Shown: piece by piece, positions 1-12,179 of the stretch
How the letters are laid out: each line of letters begins with the position of its first letter
Numbering within the stretch: position 1 is the stretch's first letter
Assembly: GCA_026018925.1 (NCBI GenBank)
Contig: JAKSZU010000002.1
Span: 95,142,475-95,206,474, forward strand
DNA: 64,000 nucleotides
DNA from: Tupaia tana
Taxonomy: Eukaryota; Chordata; Mammalia; Scandentia; Tupaiidae
Direction: 5' to 3'
Notes under the pieces: model-generated
Told to the model about the DNA's origin: nothing
Database searches by the model: none
The model's input: only the letters and a program-made list of their open reading frames with translations
Program-made: the position numbers and the translations under genes

Positions 1-573
1 TTTTTCCTGGCATGCCTTTGTTTAGTGATATTGTTGAATTCAGATCTGCCGCTTGCTATTCGTTTTCTATTTGTCTCAAGCATTGTTTATTCTTTAGTCC
101 TTCCTTTTCTTTTTGTGCATTAAACAACATTTTAAAATAAACTATTTTGATCCTGTTATCTTTTTAAAGCTACATTTCTTTGCATTATTCTTATAGTAGT
201 TATTATAGGGGTTATAATATATTTCTTTAATTAATCACAATCAAAGTTGTTTTTGAATGAACTTTTGTTTTACACACACACACACACACACAGACGCTTT
301 TCAACACTATAGCTTCATTTACCTGCTCTCCTTCCTTTGTGCTATTGTTACCATTTATATTACATCTATATAATCTCTCTAAAACCCCAAATTCATTGCT
401 ACAAGTTTTGCTTTGAGCAGTCATACTCCTTCAAAATATTAAGAGAAGAAAAAAATGTAAAAAAAAATGTTAAAATATCTGGGCAGTTATTAAATAAATA
501 TTATAATTCAATATTATAATTTTATTAATTGTGAGGATTTCCAGCTGTCATTATTTTGTAATCACTTTAAGAG
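1..573. other. AT-rich non-genic stretch
   Basis: I see no gene here. The only structure is a short CA dinucleotide run at 272-292. Open frames are short and contain the CA run, so they are not credible genes. Confidence 0.6.
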
Positions 574-582
574 GTAAACCCA

Positions 583-855
583 GGGACCAGCAGTTAGTGT
601 AATGGCTATGTCGCTGGACTCCCATGTAGTCGACCGCGGTTCGCGTCCTGGACCTGGTGGCTTAAACTCACGCCAGGCGCGTGTGCATGCGTGCCCAAGA
701 TCCCAAGAGGAGAATGGAAGAAAAGGGATTGCGGCGTGGCCATCCCCCCGGGGGGGGTGATTTCTCGCTTTCTGTCTCTCTGTTTCTGTCTGTCTGGCGA
801 GCACACGTGCCCTATAGCAAAAACCTCTCCAAAAAAAAAAAAAAAAAAAAAAAAA
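583..855 (+). repeat. tSINE-L, full length, A27 tail
   Basis: This tRNA-derived SINE starts GGGACCAGCAG and has box B as GGTTCGCGTCC. It keeps the CCCCCCGGGGGGG palindrome and the tail CCTATAGCAAAAACCTCTCC before 27 A. The TSD is GTAAACCCA (574-582 and 856-864). High CpG retention suggests a young copy. Confidence 0.93.
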
Positions 856-864
856 GTAAACCCA

Positions 865-1844
865 ATACGGAGCAGAGAAAATGGGGTGGTCGGCTGGACT
901 AACTCGTTCCCTGATCAACTCTGTCTCGGTCAGATAGCCAATCACTGTAATCACGGACCATCATCAGGCTTCCCCACCAAACTGCGAAACTGGAGATACA
1001 AAATCCTTGACCTCCAAAGATCTGCTTATTGCATTTTAAATCATTTAGCACTTACTTTCTTAATCACAAATTATAATTTTAAAAAAAAGTTAAGGCGTGT
1101 GGCCTTTCTCACCTATTTAGATTAGGCAGTGGAGTCACTGTAGGGCAATATAAATTGCTGACATGGAAAGCCTTGTAAGACAGTCCTCATTTGCTTGTAA
1201 TGTGGAGATCTTGCATTTCCTTCCAGTTGGAAAGAAAAACACCCGCTAGTGCTTTGGGTTATACTGACACCTGGTGGTGTATTTTTGAAGGATTTTTAAA
1301 ATTGGGTACTGTTTTGTTTAGAACATTTTTTTGCAAGGAATCTTTTTGTCAACCAGAACGTGTCTTAAGAGGCCTCTCCCTTCCTGGCTCCACATCCCTT
1401 TCTGTAGCCAGAGCCCTGCTGGACAGAACAGCCAGTGTCCCTTGTATTTTGCACCTTCGGCTTCAGAAAAAGATTTGTCCCCTGTGTGTAGGAGAAAACT
1501 AATGAAGGCTGGAAAAATAAAGACATTGTTACATGGTAAAATTTGAAGTATTCATACTCAGAATATTATAAAGATCTTTTGAGGATGTGTACTTACAGAG
1601 AGTGTACCTGGCACACCTCACAGGGTACATGCCATTTTTTAATATTACTTTTGTAAAAGTTGAGCTTCAGCAAGCATTATAGAGAGTAGCCAAAGTCACA
1701 GAGTTAATCAGCTTGATTAAATCTCCATGGAAGCCAGCATTTCAAGTGAACCTCATCCTTTTTGGAGTAAAAGAGAGAAGTTAAATGTAAATGGTCCATG
1801 TAATTTTCAGATTTGATATATACTTCACGAGTACATTCTGTACT
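865..1844. other. No recognised gene or repeat
   Basis: This is apparently unique sequence. A 103-residue open frame at 1191-1502 has no motif I recognise and no supporting splice or promoter signal. I treat it as chance. Confidence 0.5.
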
Positions 1845-2062
1845 TAAAAATTAATAATGCCAGTAAGGTTGAAGTTTTCATTGATACCCAAAGTCCCAGC
1901 CCCTACCTCCTTTTCCCAGTGGTAACCACAACTACCTATTTGGTGTGTAGCTTTCTAGATATTTCTTCCCATCTCCCGTTGCACACATACTTATGTTAAA
2001 AATAGAAATAGGTGATCACTTGCTTGTATGTTTGATACATAATAGATATAATTTGGCCACAA
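1845..2062 (-). repeat. L1 3'-end fragment, antisense (possible)
   Basis: The run of CCCAGCCCCTACC..., GGTAACCACAACTACC and CTTTCTAGATATTTCTTCCCAT resembles the reverse complement of old mammalian L1 3' ends. It is diverged, so the assignment is tentative. Confidence 0.4.
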
Positions 2063-2252
2063 GTATTTTTATGGAGGTAAAAATCACCTTGGAAAGAGTA
2101 ACACATCACAATCTGAACTCATGCCACCAAGTATTACTGGGACCATTTGATATTCCATAGACAATTATTTCAGTATGGCTGTAGTAATTCAAGAGCCAAC
2201 TAAAATATTGGTAATACTACTGTTTTCAAGGTTAAATTTAAAGCAATAATTA

Positions 2253-2535
2253 GGGCCAGCTCAGGTAGCCTGATTTTTAAGGGAGCCTAATCCCATGTGA
2301 CTGACTGCACATTTTAAATCCTGGCCCCTGCGGCTTAAAAATCATGCCAACAATTTGTGCATGTAGGCCCCAAATCCCAACCAGATGAAGAATTAGAAAA
2401 GCAATTGCAGTACGGCCATGCTGCTTCGGGAGTGCTTTCTCCTCTCTCCCTCTCGCTGTGTCTCTGTTTAACTCTGGCAAGTGCACACGCGTCTGGTAAT
2501 AAAATCTTTAAAAATTTTTTAAATAAAAAAATAAC
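2253..2535 (+). repeat. tSINE-O, old copy
   Basis: The head GGGCCAGCTCAGGTAGCC, the middle GCCCCAAATC and a tail ending TGGTAATAAAATC mark the older tRNA-SINE form. It has several small changes and no clear TSD. Confidence 0.8.
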
Positions 2536-2690
2536 AATGACTTTCTTGTACAGATTAACCTAAATTTTCTAATAAATGTTCTAATTTGGAAACACTGGCC
2601 AGAATACCTTCTTTTAATCACAGAGTCACACTCACAGCACCTTGGCTATAGCTAAGATTAGCTTATTCTTTATATAAGACTCACAATTTT

Positions 2691-2943
2691 TTTTTAAAAA
2701 AACAGATTTTTGCTATAAGGCATGTGCACTCACTGGAGAGACAGAGAGACAGAAAGCTAGAAATCATTTCCTTTGCTCCTGGGGTGATGGCCATGCTGCA
2801 GTCCCTTCTCCATCCTCCTCTCAGGATTCTGGATGGGCATGCGCATTTGCCGGTGTGAGTTTCAAACCTCTGGATCTGGGACTTAAACTGCAGTCGACCA
2901 TGTGAGAATCCAGCAATATAGCCATTATGCCATTTGCTAGTCC
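2691..2943 (-). repeat. tSINE-L, reverse orientation
   Basis: The copy reads from an A/T tail through TTTTTGCTATAAGG to GCTAGTCC at its head. The TSD is AAGACTCACAATT against AAGTCTCAAAATT, with two mismatches in 13, so it is moderately old. Confidence 0.88.
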
Positions 2944-5034
2944 AAGTCTCAAAATTATTTATTGTGGCCAAAAGTAGCATAATTATCTATAGCCTATAAT
3001 CTTATAACCTTGCTTGCAGAGAACTCTAAAAATTTCCTATGAGAAAATTTGATTTAAATCTGATTTTTCCATTAGTCTCATTGAAAAGTCACATATGCGC
3101 ATTCAGCCTCTCAGCCCCTATAATGTAGAACAACCAACCTTTACATTCACACACTTAATAAAAAATAATTATATTTATAGGCAGTATAGATTATTTTTTC
3201 TTCTAGGTTTAATAATGTAAATAAATAGTAAGTGTAAAAATTTTAAAATAGAGGAATTAAGACTCCAAAGAATTTTTAAGGACAACATGATTGAATAGAT
3301 TTCATCAGTCCAACTAATCTAACTTATGTTTAAAATCTACTCACTGTACTCTACACAGAGATGAACAGACTTCTAGCTATTCTCTCACACTATAGAATTT
3401 GCTGAATTTAATGTTTCAATAGACTGCTTTGAGTTACAGTGAGAACATGAGACAGAATCAGGTATAGATTCGCAGTCTAGCATTTGGGGTCAGGATCGAA
3501 CTTTTCCCCAAGGATGAGCATGAGAAGGTTAATTAAAGAGGGAATGGGCTTTCTCAGAGCAAAGGATATTCTCATACGGCCCTAGACTTTTGAGTTAGAT
3601 AAATCTCTATTAATTTTTCGAACATATTCTATACTTTTATGTACTTTGAAGTCACATTATTATTAATTATTCATAAATTATAATATTTTAGAGAGATATT
3701 CTATACTGCAATTTTTCTCTAAGAACTGATAAATAAAAACAAACTAGAGTAAGGATCCTTAAGGTTACTGTAAATTAAGGAGGCTTAAACTAGGGTCCAT
3801 AGTGTTAAAGTGTCTTGTGATTTTTCTCACGTTGTTACTTAGAAAATTTTATGTAGTTTATTATTCATTGGAGAACTTTTTGTCACATTGTGGGAGGTTT
3901 AGATTTTGTGTTCACCTAGGGGTGATGATTCCTCTGTTAAATGTTCATCTCATACTCTGGGCAAGATTAAAATGGAATGGAAGGTACAATAGCAGATGCT
4001 TGGCCAAGCAAGGAGAGGGAGCAGGTGGCAAGGTAGCTTTGGGAGAGGGTCCCATAGAATAAGATACAAAGTATCCTCACTAGGAATTTTCCTTCTAGCT
4101 CTAAAATCTGACCATGGTAGGAGACCTGGAGCCTGACTTTTAAGAGTTAGTAATACTCATGACTATGCAGGGCATGAACAGCTGAAAGTCCTGATACACA
4201 AGATACATTAAACTTCAGAAATGCTGACTTTTCTTCAGCGAATCCTTTTATGGCTACTGTAAAACTGCTGCAATTTGACTTAAAAATGAATGTTGTAAAA
4301 AGCTACTGTGTATCTGAAATGTGATATGCACTACTGCAGAATTGTTTTAAAAATCAGATAATGGATAAAAAGTTTTTTTGAACACAGAATGTGCCAAATG
4401 CAATCAAGTATAATATACATTTGAAATAAATACCTTTTCATTTAGAATTAAAAATGACCAAGTGCTAGCTTATCAGAGATTGGTTTTTCATGTGACTGAA
4501 ATGCCTACTAAATTAGAAGTTCTAGTGAAATAAAAGAGTAGATCCACATTACAACAGGAGCTTTTCAGACTTGTCTCTGAGTGGTTAAAATCATTTCATG
4601 TAACTAAAATTGTTTTAATGACTGTATTTAGTAAGGGTGTGGTTCTCTCCAGTTAGAACATTTTAAAATTTTAAAATGATCATTCTATGTTCCAACCCAA
4701 CTATTATTAGAACCAATTTCTTTTTATTTTTTAAACATTTTCTTGGAGTTTTTCTCTGCACTTACTACGTACCCTGACTTTTCTTTACTTGAAATCCATA
4801 CAATTTTAAACTCAGGCTGTTTTTATGAAAGAGGTATTGCTGTCATTTAAGGAAATGATGTAGTAATTTATCTTCTTAGCCATAACTTCTTTTAAAAAAA
4901 GTAATAAAACAACCTAATCCTAAATTATTGGGGAATCTAAAAACAAATCTTTGGAAACTTTTAAATATTTGTAATTTAATGATTAAAAACCTGAATAATC
5001 ATTTTCAAATTGTTAGTAAATTGTCAGGTAGTAG
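2944..5034. other. AT-rich DNA without recognised features
   Basis: About 2 kb lacks SINE, LINE or pseudogene signal that I can read. An 86-codon frame at 3802-4062 shows no family resemblance. No CpG-rich promoter-like segment is visible. Confidence 0.5.
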
Positions 5035-5420
5035 ATGGCATCATTCACTCATTAACTCATTCATCAAATATTTAAGGAAAACCTCCTTTAACTATGAAGA
5101 AATCCTGCTACGTGTTATGAATTTTTAAAAATGAAATTAATTAAGGAAAATATTATGTCACTTCTCTAGGAACTTGATTTTATAGAGAGATTGATAAAGA
5201 AATAATTGTAATAAAGCATAGAAGAAAATGCAGAGTTCCAGTGTGAACTTGAGACAGAATCAGGTGGTGGTGGTGAAAGGACGAGTTAGGGGAAGAGTGA
5301 GGTGTTAGAAATGGCTATGAGCAAAAGAAGCTGCAGAAGAGAGAATATTAATTTGGGAGTGTGAAAACTGTGCAGGTGGGCAGAAGTGGAGAAACAGCAG
5401 AAGAAAGGGAGGCTGGTGTG
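5035..5420 (-). repeat. L2 relic, antisense
   Basis: TTCACTCATTAACTCATTCA then CAAATATTTAAGG matches the reverse complement of an L2 3' end (TGAATGAATGA-type terminus). The following purine-rich stretch fits the usual upstream L2 sequence. It is old and diverged. Confidence 0.5.
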
Positions 5421-5819
5421 AATGAGTCCTTCTAAAAGGCCTTTATCCCTTCAGCTATGACAGAAGTCAATATTTAGCAAACAAGAGTTCATAAGTTCTC
5501 CAGCCCGGACCCACTGAAGTTTTCACTGGCACTCCTTAGAGCACTTCCATCACTACCTCTCCTCATGCCCATTCTCTCCTCCATGAAAAGCTTCGCAGCT
5601 CAAGCCAGAGTTGGGGATTGCCCAGGACTTCTCTGCCTCCTGGGGCCTTCTTCCTTTAGCTGGTCACTTAGGGATTCTGTGCTCTTATCTTCATAATCTC
5701 TCTAGTCCCTCACATTTGTTTTCGTTTGTGCTCTCACTATGTTTTCCCTAATAAAGGCTCTCATGCTCTACCCTACACTTGTTCAAGTAATTCTTTTCCT
5801 GTTTTTTTTTTCTTATCTG

Positions 5820-6250
5820 CAGCCTTATATAGCTACATTGCACTTTCTAAAAATCACACCTGGTCATGCCAGTTGCCTAGCGTCAGTGGCCTCCATAGTT
5901 TGGAGATAATGCCCAAACGAGAACCTCCAAACTCCTCCCATGCTTCTCTCTTTAGCCTCATCCATATGCCTCTTCGGCTCCAAGTCTGCAGAATTTTTGC
6001 AGGTCTCAGCATGTTTTTCTTTCTCCACATGGGTATTTTCTTCTGGTACACTTTCAGATGCACTATCCCCTTCTCCACCTACCCTTTTCAAATCACCATT
6101 AACATCATCTTCACCTAATTTTGTTCAATCTGTAAAGCTCAGCCTTGTTATTAGAAGTGTCTTCTGACTCTCTGTAACACTTGTCACACTTACAACAATG
6201 ATCTGTGTGTCTGTCTTATAGATTACATTGTGTCTTTTCTTGAAGGCAAG
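5820..6250 (+). repeat. L2 relic, sense
   Basis: Pyrimidine-rich text such as TCATCTTCACCTAATTTTG and the later CTGTCTTATAGATTACATTG follows the order of an L2 3' half. Overlapping frames of 130 and 75 residues come from this relic and are not genes. Confidence 0.5.
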
Positions 6251-8013
6251 GAAGATGCCATTCATTTATTATCATCCAGAATTTTTAGAAATTGCTCTTA
6301 TATCAAAGGTACTCACATACATAAAGAAATAATGCTGAAACAGTTTGGAATCATATGCCACTTTGGTTTGCAGTATTCTCTTATCATAACAACTAAGTTT
6401 TGGGATGTATAACATTGATTAATGTCTTCTTCACCCAAGGATTTTGTGTACAAGAATTAAATTTCACAAATGAGGCCTAAAAACCATTTGAATAAGTTAT
6501 TCTTAGAAAAGAACTTTAGGAATCAACTAAGTTCATTCATGAGTATGCTTCTAATTATAGATTTACTTCCTTTCAAATATGCTATTTTCAAAAATTTCAG
6601 GACTATGTTGGTAAGTTGTATTATACCATTTTTAATATAACTTGTGCCTTAACATATTTACTTTTTGCTTGTTTGATTGAATGTATGACTACATAACTCA
6701 CAATTAAGATAACTTTTAGTAATTAAATTGTTGGATGGTCTTCTGTCTGTGGCAAGAGATCAGCCCTCGTTGTCAGTTCTGTGCAGGAATGAGCTGGAAC
6801 AAAGTTGTACAGCCCAGAGAGAGAAGCTGGATGTCATGTCTTCCACAGTCAAAGGGACATACATGTTGTTTAAGGATGGGGGATGGTGAATCTTTCTATG
6901 CCATTTTAAGAAAGTGTAGAATATTGGAAACCCAAAGTTAACTAAATTCATGAGTGTGCAAGTACAAAACTGGAGACCTCTGGACAATCCTAGGATGTAT
7001 GGAACAGAAGGTGAACAAACACTGAGCAGGAGGCAAGAAAGTAGGCATCACGTATTCACCACCCTTCCAGCCCCAGTCCTAAAAGGGCCGTAATTTAACC
7101 CAAGTGTACTTTTCTGATCTCTTCCTGTGACACATTATGGTATCGTGAAACACTGCTGGGTTTCCTGAGGCTTGCGCTGCTGATCGCCAACCCTGCCCTA
7201 GTGAACACTGAGCGACAGATACTGTAAACATCCTACACTCTCAGCTGTGGAAAGTGAGAAAGCTGGGAGAAGGCTGTTTACTCTCTCTGCCTTGGAAATC
7301 AGCTAAAGAAAAATGGATTGGGAGTGTTCCTATATGTCTCATAATTTATCCTACCCAGTGTTTATTATGAGGTCAACTATAAAAAATAGAAGAGCAAATT
7401 GACTAAGGCATACTAAGAAATGTAAAATGTGTAAAATCGGTTGTCTTTGAACTGTCTCACACTGTTTAAAAAGGAAAAAAAAAAATACTTATTACCAAGT
7501 GCCCAGGATATGAAAAATAGGAGGCTACATTTTGTGGGTTACTCTAGCCTGGTATCTAGAAGAGAAACAAAACATTGAATGCCAGCAAATTAAGCCAGGC
7601 AATTTTCCATTAACTTGAATATAACATTTCTACCATAAGCTTCTTTCTTTTTTTTTTTTTTTTTTCCTGACATGAAAACTCTGGTGTCCTGGGACTTGCT
7701 ATTTTATCAGAGGCAGTTTGGAATGCCATGCTTAAAGAGTAACAGTGACAAACAGTATAAATAAAGTCTACTATTGAAAGACAGAATTAAATACACATTT
7801 TAAGAAAAGAAAATTAGGGGTGGAGGAGGAAATACAAGAAAAAAATTTGTAAGAAAAATCTGGAGAACTAACTTCTACATTCAGCCTAAATCTGAAAAAT
7901 CATACTTTATTTCTTCTTCCATGGAAATTGTTTATTTCAAAGACTGATTGAATGAATATCTAACTTAGAATTTGACTTACCTAAAATTTGAATCTCCTGT
8001 TTTTTTCTAACTG
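6251..8013. other. No recognised gene or repeat
   Basis: The only marked structure is an 18-T run at 7648-7665 with no SINE body attached. Open frames at 6735-6987 overlap on both strands and show no known domain. Confidence 0.5.
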
Positions 8014-8028
8014 GTATTAAATAAACCA

Positions 8029-8294
8029 TTTTTTAAAAAGAGATTTTTGCTATAGGGCATATGTGTTTGGCAGAGAGACAGAGAGATACAGAGAGATAGA
8101 AAGTGAGAAATCATCCCCTGGGGGGGGAAGGGATGGCCACATCGTAATCCCTTTTCCTCCATTCTCCTCTTGGGATTTTGGGCACGCATGCATACGTGCC
8201 TGAAGTGAGTTTTAAGCTGCCCGGTCCAGCATTCAAACTATGGTTGATTATGTGGAAGCCCAGCAACATAGCTAATATGCCATCTGCTGGTCCC
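8029..8294 (-). repeat. tSINE-L, reverse orientation
   Basis: The copy is full length and ends CTGCTGGTCCC. The TSD is GTATTAAATAAACCA (8014-8028) against GTATTCAATAAACCA (from 8297). It sits 23 bp from an opposite-strand copy, making a foldback pair. Confidence 0.92.
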
Positions 8295-8317
8295 AGTATT
8301 CAATAAACCAATTTTGG

Positions 8318-8563
8318 GGGCCAGCAGGTGGCATAGTGCTTAAGGTACTGGACAACTCATGACTGACTGCAGTTCGAGTCCTGGACCCAGTGGCTTGTAA
8401 CTCAAACTGAGTTTGTGTGCGTGAGTGCCCAAAATCCCAAGAGGAGAATGGAGGAGAAGGGACTGTGGCATGGCCATTTTTTTCCTCTCCCCCAAGAGGG
8501 GTGATTGCTCACTTTCTGTCTCTTTGTCTCTCTCTGTCTCTCTGGTGAGCGCATACACCCTAT

Positions 8564-8596
<33 letters not shown>
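8318..8596 (+). repeat. tSINE-L, A-tailed
   Basis: Starts GGGCCAGCAGGTGGCATAG, keeps box B GTTCGAGTCC and ends CCCTATAGC plus about 29 A. It lies head-to-head with the preceding copy. Confidence 0.9.
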
Positions 8597-8600
<4 letters not shown>

Positions 8601-9285
8601 CATTGAAAGAGATTATTTAAATAATAAGGCATATTCTTACATAATAATCCTTTAAGTGGTTAAAATAATTACCTTAATGACTGCTTTAAGTATTAAGCAA
8701 ATCTGACACCATTACTTGTATATACAGTCTTGACATATCTACATACAACTATCATTTGAACTAAAAGACACTCTGCTACTATAAAAGTATTAGAAGTACT
8801 TTTAATTTCACCTCCTTGCTGAGTTATGAGTCTAAGATGATAGGAACAACGTTTTATATGAGTCTAACACACACACAAACACATACAGAGTGACTGTAGC
8901 ACGTGATTTCAATGAAGGCCTTGAAACTTGAGCAGGCTGGCTTTGAAGCAGAGATATATACTGTTGAAGTGTTTAGTGAATAGTCCCAGCAAAGTTGAGT
9001 CACTAACCTTTTAAGATTTTTACCGCGGGCTTAAAGAAGTCCACTCTGAGACAATGCTCTACAGTCTTTTCAAAGAAAGATTTATTGTGGATGTTTCAAA
9101 CTTTGCTTTCTTCCAGGAGCTAGATAAAAACAAAAGCAGCTTGAAGTGAAGGAAATGCGTGTGCTCTGCTGTAAATTCTTAGTCTGCCTAATGAAAAGGG
9201 GGGACATTCAGATATTCCAGATCTAAATTGATATTAATGTCCAATCATGAATGTTAGTGTCACAAAGCCTATTGTAATATGTGCT
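8597..9285. other. No recognised gene or repeat
   Basis: AT-rich sequence with a short imperfect CA run near 8871-8889. Nothing else is supported. Confidence 0.5.
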
Positions 9286-9700
9286 GAAATTTATTCCTTC
9301 ATTCAGGAAACATTTATTTTATTTTATTTTATTTTTTAGAGAGGTTTTTGCTGTAGAGCACGTGCGCTCACCAGAAAGACAGAGAGAGACAGAGAGTGAG
9401 AAATCACCCCCTGGGAGATGGCCACACCGCAATCTCTTCTCCTCCATTCTCCTCTCGGGATCTTGGGCATGCAGGCACACACACCCAGCGTGAGTTTAAA
9501 CCACTGGGTCCAGGACTCGAACCGCGGTTGACTACATAGGAATCCAGCGACTTAGCCATTATGACAACTGCTGGTCCCCAGAAGACATTTATTGATCACC
9601 TACTGTGTGCCAGTTCTAGGCACACAGGGGCTGTACCAGAAAGCAGAAACAAAATCCTTGCTCTCATGGAACTTCAAGTGAATGTACAGCCTGTCAAAAC
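9286..9700 (-). repeat. L2/MIR-type relic split by a SINE
   Basis: ATTCCTTCATTCAGGAAACA on the left and TTGATCACCTACTGTGTGCC, then CTCATGGAACTTCAAGTG, on the right are the reverse complement of an old L2-type 3' end. The nested SINE at 9319-9579 separates the two parts. Confidence 0.6.
9319..9579 (-). repeat. tSINE-L inside the L2 relic
   Basis: The (TTTTA)n tail is followed by the full body and the head CTGCTGGTCCC. The TSD is AGGAAACATTTATT against AGAAGACATTTATT, drawn from the L2-type target. Confidence 0.9.
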
Positions 9701-10274
9701 ATAGACATCATATTCTTTATCTATATGAAATATATAATTTTATTCAATGGTATTGATACCTTCTTTAGTCTTTCAAAACTAAGTTAATTTAAGTATTTTA
9801 AAACATTTGTTGTCTAGGAATAAACTTCTAGATATTAACCTTAATATTTTATCTAATTCACTCTTTCACATTATTTGTCCAGATATGTTCTCATTGATAT
9901 TAGCCTATTTGGTGACACAGGTAAATGTTGAAGTGCTAGGAAGCATGCTTGAATGACATACAAATGTACATATGTATTTGCTGAGAGGATATTGCTAAGC
10001 AGTTTTACATGGATATACACACACATATGCATGTTATGTACAAATTATCACTGATTCATCCTTAATCTGTTCAGATTTATAGCTCTCCAGATACTGATAA
10101 GGATGATTTATCTTTATGTTATATTTGTTTATTTGTTGCTAAGCAAATTTGGTAAAGACTTTAAAAGATCAAAGTACTTTTTAAATGTTAAATATTTGTT
10201 TATATTTGAAAGAATCATAAGCTTTCATTGACAATTTTTTGCAACCTAATTGTGTCATTAAAAACTCAATAGAT
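9701..10274. other. No recognised gene or repeat
   Basis: AT-rich DNA without a readable element or long reading frame. Confidence 0.5.
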
Positions 10275-10532
10275 GGACCAGCAGATGTAATGGTTATATC
10301 ACTGAAGTCTCACATAGTTGACCACAGCTCAAGTCCTGGATCCTGTGGCTTCAAACTCACGCAGGGCACTTGTGCACGCGGGCCCAAAATTCTAAGAGAA
10401 GACTGGAGGAAAAGGGATTACAGCAAGGCTATGCCCCCAGGCCATGCCCTCAATTTCTGCCTCTCTGTCTCTGTCTCTCTGGAGAGTGCACACACCCTAT
10501 AGCAAAAGTCTCTCTTAAAAAAATAGTAAAAA
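10275..10532 (+). repeat. tSINE-L
   Basis: GGACCAGCAGATGTAATGG head, GCTCAAGTCC box B, CCCTATAGCAAAAGTCTCTC tail. CpG sites are mostly lost, so the copy is older than the near-consensus ones. Confidence 0.88.
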
Positions 10533-10850
10533 TAAAAGTGTTGTATGTACTGTATTTGTTTATGGATTCATGGTTTCTCCTATTAGTAAGCTTTTCATTA
10601 TACACATTTTTATGTCTAGTGGTGATCTATTTCTATAAAATTATTCTGGCTTAGACTTCTCTAGATGTAAATACATTTCTACTCTCCATTTTAAAATGGC
10701 AAAAAAACAGGTTGTTAATCACAACATTGGTTTTTAGTGTTATTTTGGTTGTCATTGAAAAGCTCCATGGTTAATATATAAAATTCAGTTGTATATATGT
10801 CAGCAACAAACAAGTTTAAAGATTGAGTTTTTAAACACATATTACTTATG

Positions 10851-11040
10851 GGGCCAGCACATGGTGTGGAGGTTTAGGCATTGGACTCCCATGTAGCAGA
10901 CTGGTTCGAGTCCTGGATCTGTCAGCTTGTTTTCTCACTTTGCCTCTCTGTCTTTCTCTTTATCGATCTCTCTCTGGTGAGTATGCATGCCCTATAGTAA
11001 CTCAAAATAATAATAATTAATAGAATTAAATAAATAATTA
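10851..11040 (+). repeat. tSINE-S (short form)
   Basis: A GGGGCCAGCACATGGTGTGG head with box B GGTTCGAGTCC passes directly into CT-rich sequence. It lacks the palindrome-bearing middle of the long form and ends in an AT-rich tail. Confidence 0.8.
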
Positions 11041-11675
11041 TAAATAATAACATAAAAACAGTGCCTCAAGGGTAAATTTAACAGAAGATGTGTAAGACAT
11101 CTACACTAGAAATTAAATATTTGAGAAAAATTAAAGATGAATTGAAGAAATGGAGGGATATATTATATTCATGGAGAATAAGACTCAATGTTGTTAAATG
11201 GTTATTCCATAGTTGATCTGTAGATTCATTGCAGCCCTAAATAAAATGTAAGTGTGTATATTTGGAAATCGATAATCTGATTCTAAAGTTTCTAATTCAA
11301 ATGACAAAGAAGAGCCAAGGCAATTTGAAGAAAATATTAAGAGACTATCCTACCACATATCAAGATCTATTATAAAATTATAGTAATTATAACATTATGA
11401 TATTGGCACAAAAACAGACAGATACATAATAGACAAATAGAATAGAAACATCATTATGATATAGATGATAATGAATTACACTGGGGACAAGATGGTCTGT
11501 GCATCTAAATAGGAAAAGTAAAACAAGAAAGCTTCTAGGGAAAAATATATACAACATCTTTATGACCATAGAATGTGAAGATTTTCCTGAAAAAGCTCAC
11601 GAGACAGCAACCAACAAGACAGGGGAAAGAAATGATGATTTGAATTCTAATAAAGAACTTCTGTCTGTCAAAACA

Positions 11676-11909
11676 GATGGCCTGTAATCTAGTGGTCAAG
11701 GGAGCTAATCCCATATAGCTGATCACAGTCCAAATCCTAGTCCCAGAGGCCTGAAAAATGTGCCAGGTGCATGTGGATGTATGTGCACCCCAAATCTCAA
11801 GAGGATGAAAAAATGGAGATGGGATTGTGGCTTGCCCCGTTAAGGTGCTTTCTCTCTGTCTCTCTAGCTAGTGCACATACTTTCTGGCAATTAAAAGAAA
11901 AATTGAGAA
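11676..11909 (+). repeat. tSINE-O inside L1
   Basis: It has GCACCCCAAATC in the middle and CTGGCAATTAAAAG at the tail, both old-form marks. The head is abraded. It lies directly upstream of a younger SINE. Confidence 0.8.
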
Positions 11910-12179
11910 GGGACCAGCAGATGGTGTAACAGTTACATTGCTGGACTTCCACATGGCCGACCACAATTCGAGTTCCAAACCCGATGGCTTGAAAATCATG
12001 CTGGGCTCGCGTACGTGTGTGCCCAAGATCCTGGGAGGAGAATGGAAGGGAAGGGATTTCTGTGTGGCCATCCCCCCTGGGGGGTGATTTCTCTTTCCCT
12101 CTCATTGTTTTTGTCTCTCTCTGGTGGATGCATATGCCCTAATGCAAAAAACTCTTTAAAGCAAAAAAAAAAAAAAAAA
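11910..12179 (+). repeat. tSINE-L inside L1
   Basis: GGGACCAGCAGATGGTGTAA head, CCCCCCTGGGGGG palindrome, A-rich tail. It appears to have inserted at the tail of the older tSINE-O, and L1 text resumes after it (TATCCAGAATAAG). Confidence 0.9.

Noticed and set aside
272-292. CRISPR-like or tandem gene array signals from CA/TG runs
   Set aside because: These are simple dinucleotide microsatellites in a mammalian genome.
583-855. Colugo (CYN SINE) as the source organism
   Set aside because: As I recall, CYN elements are built from tRNA-Ile-like units without a long unrelated middle. The SINE here has a long non-tRNA body, so treeshrew fits better.
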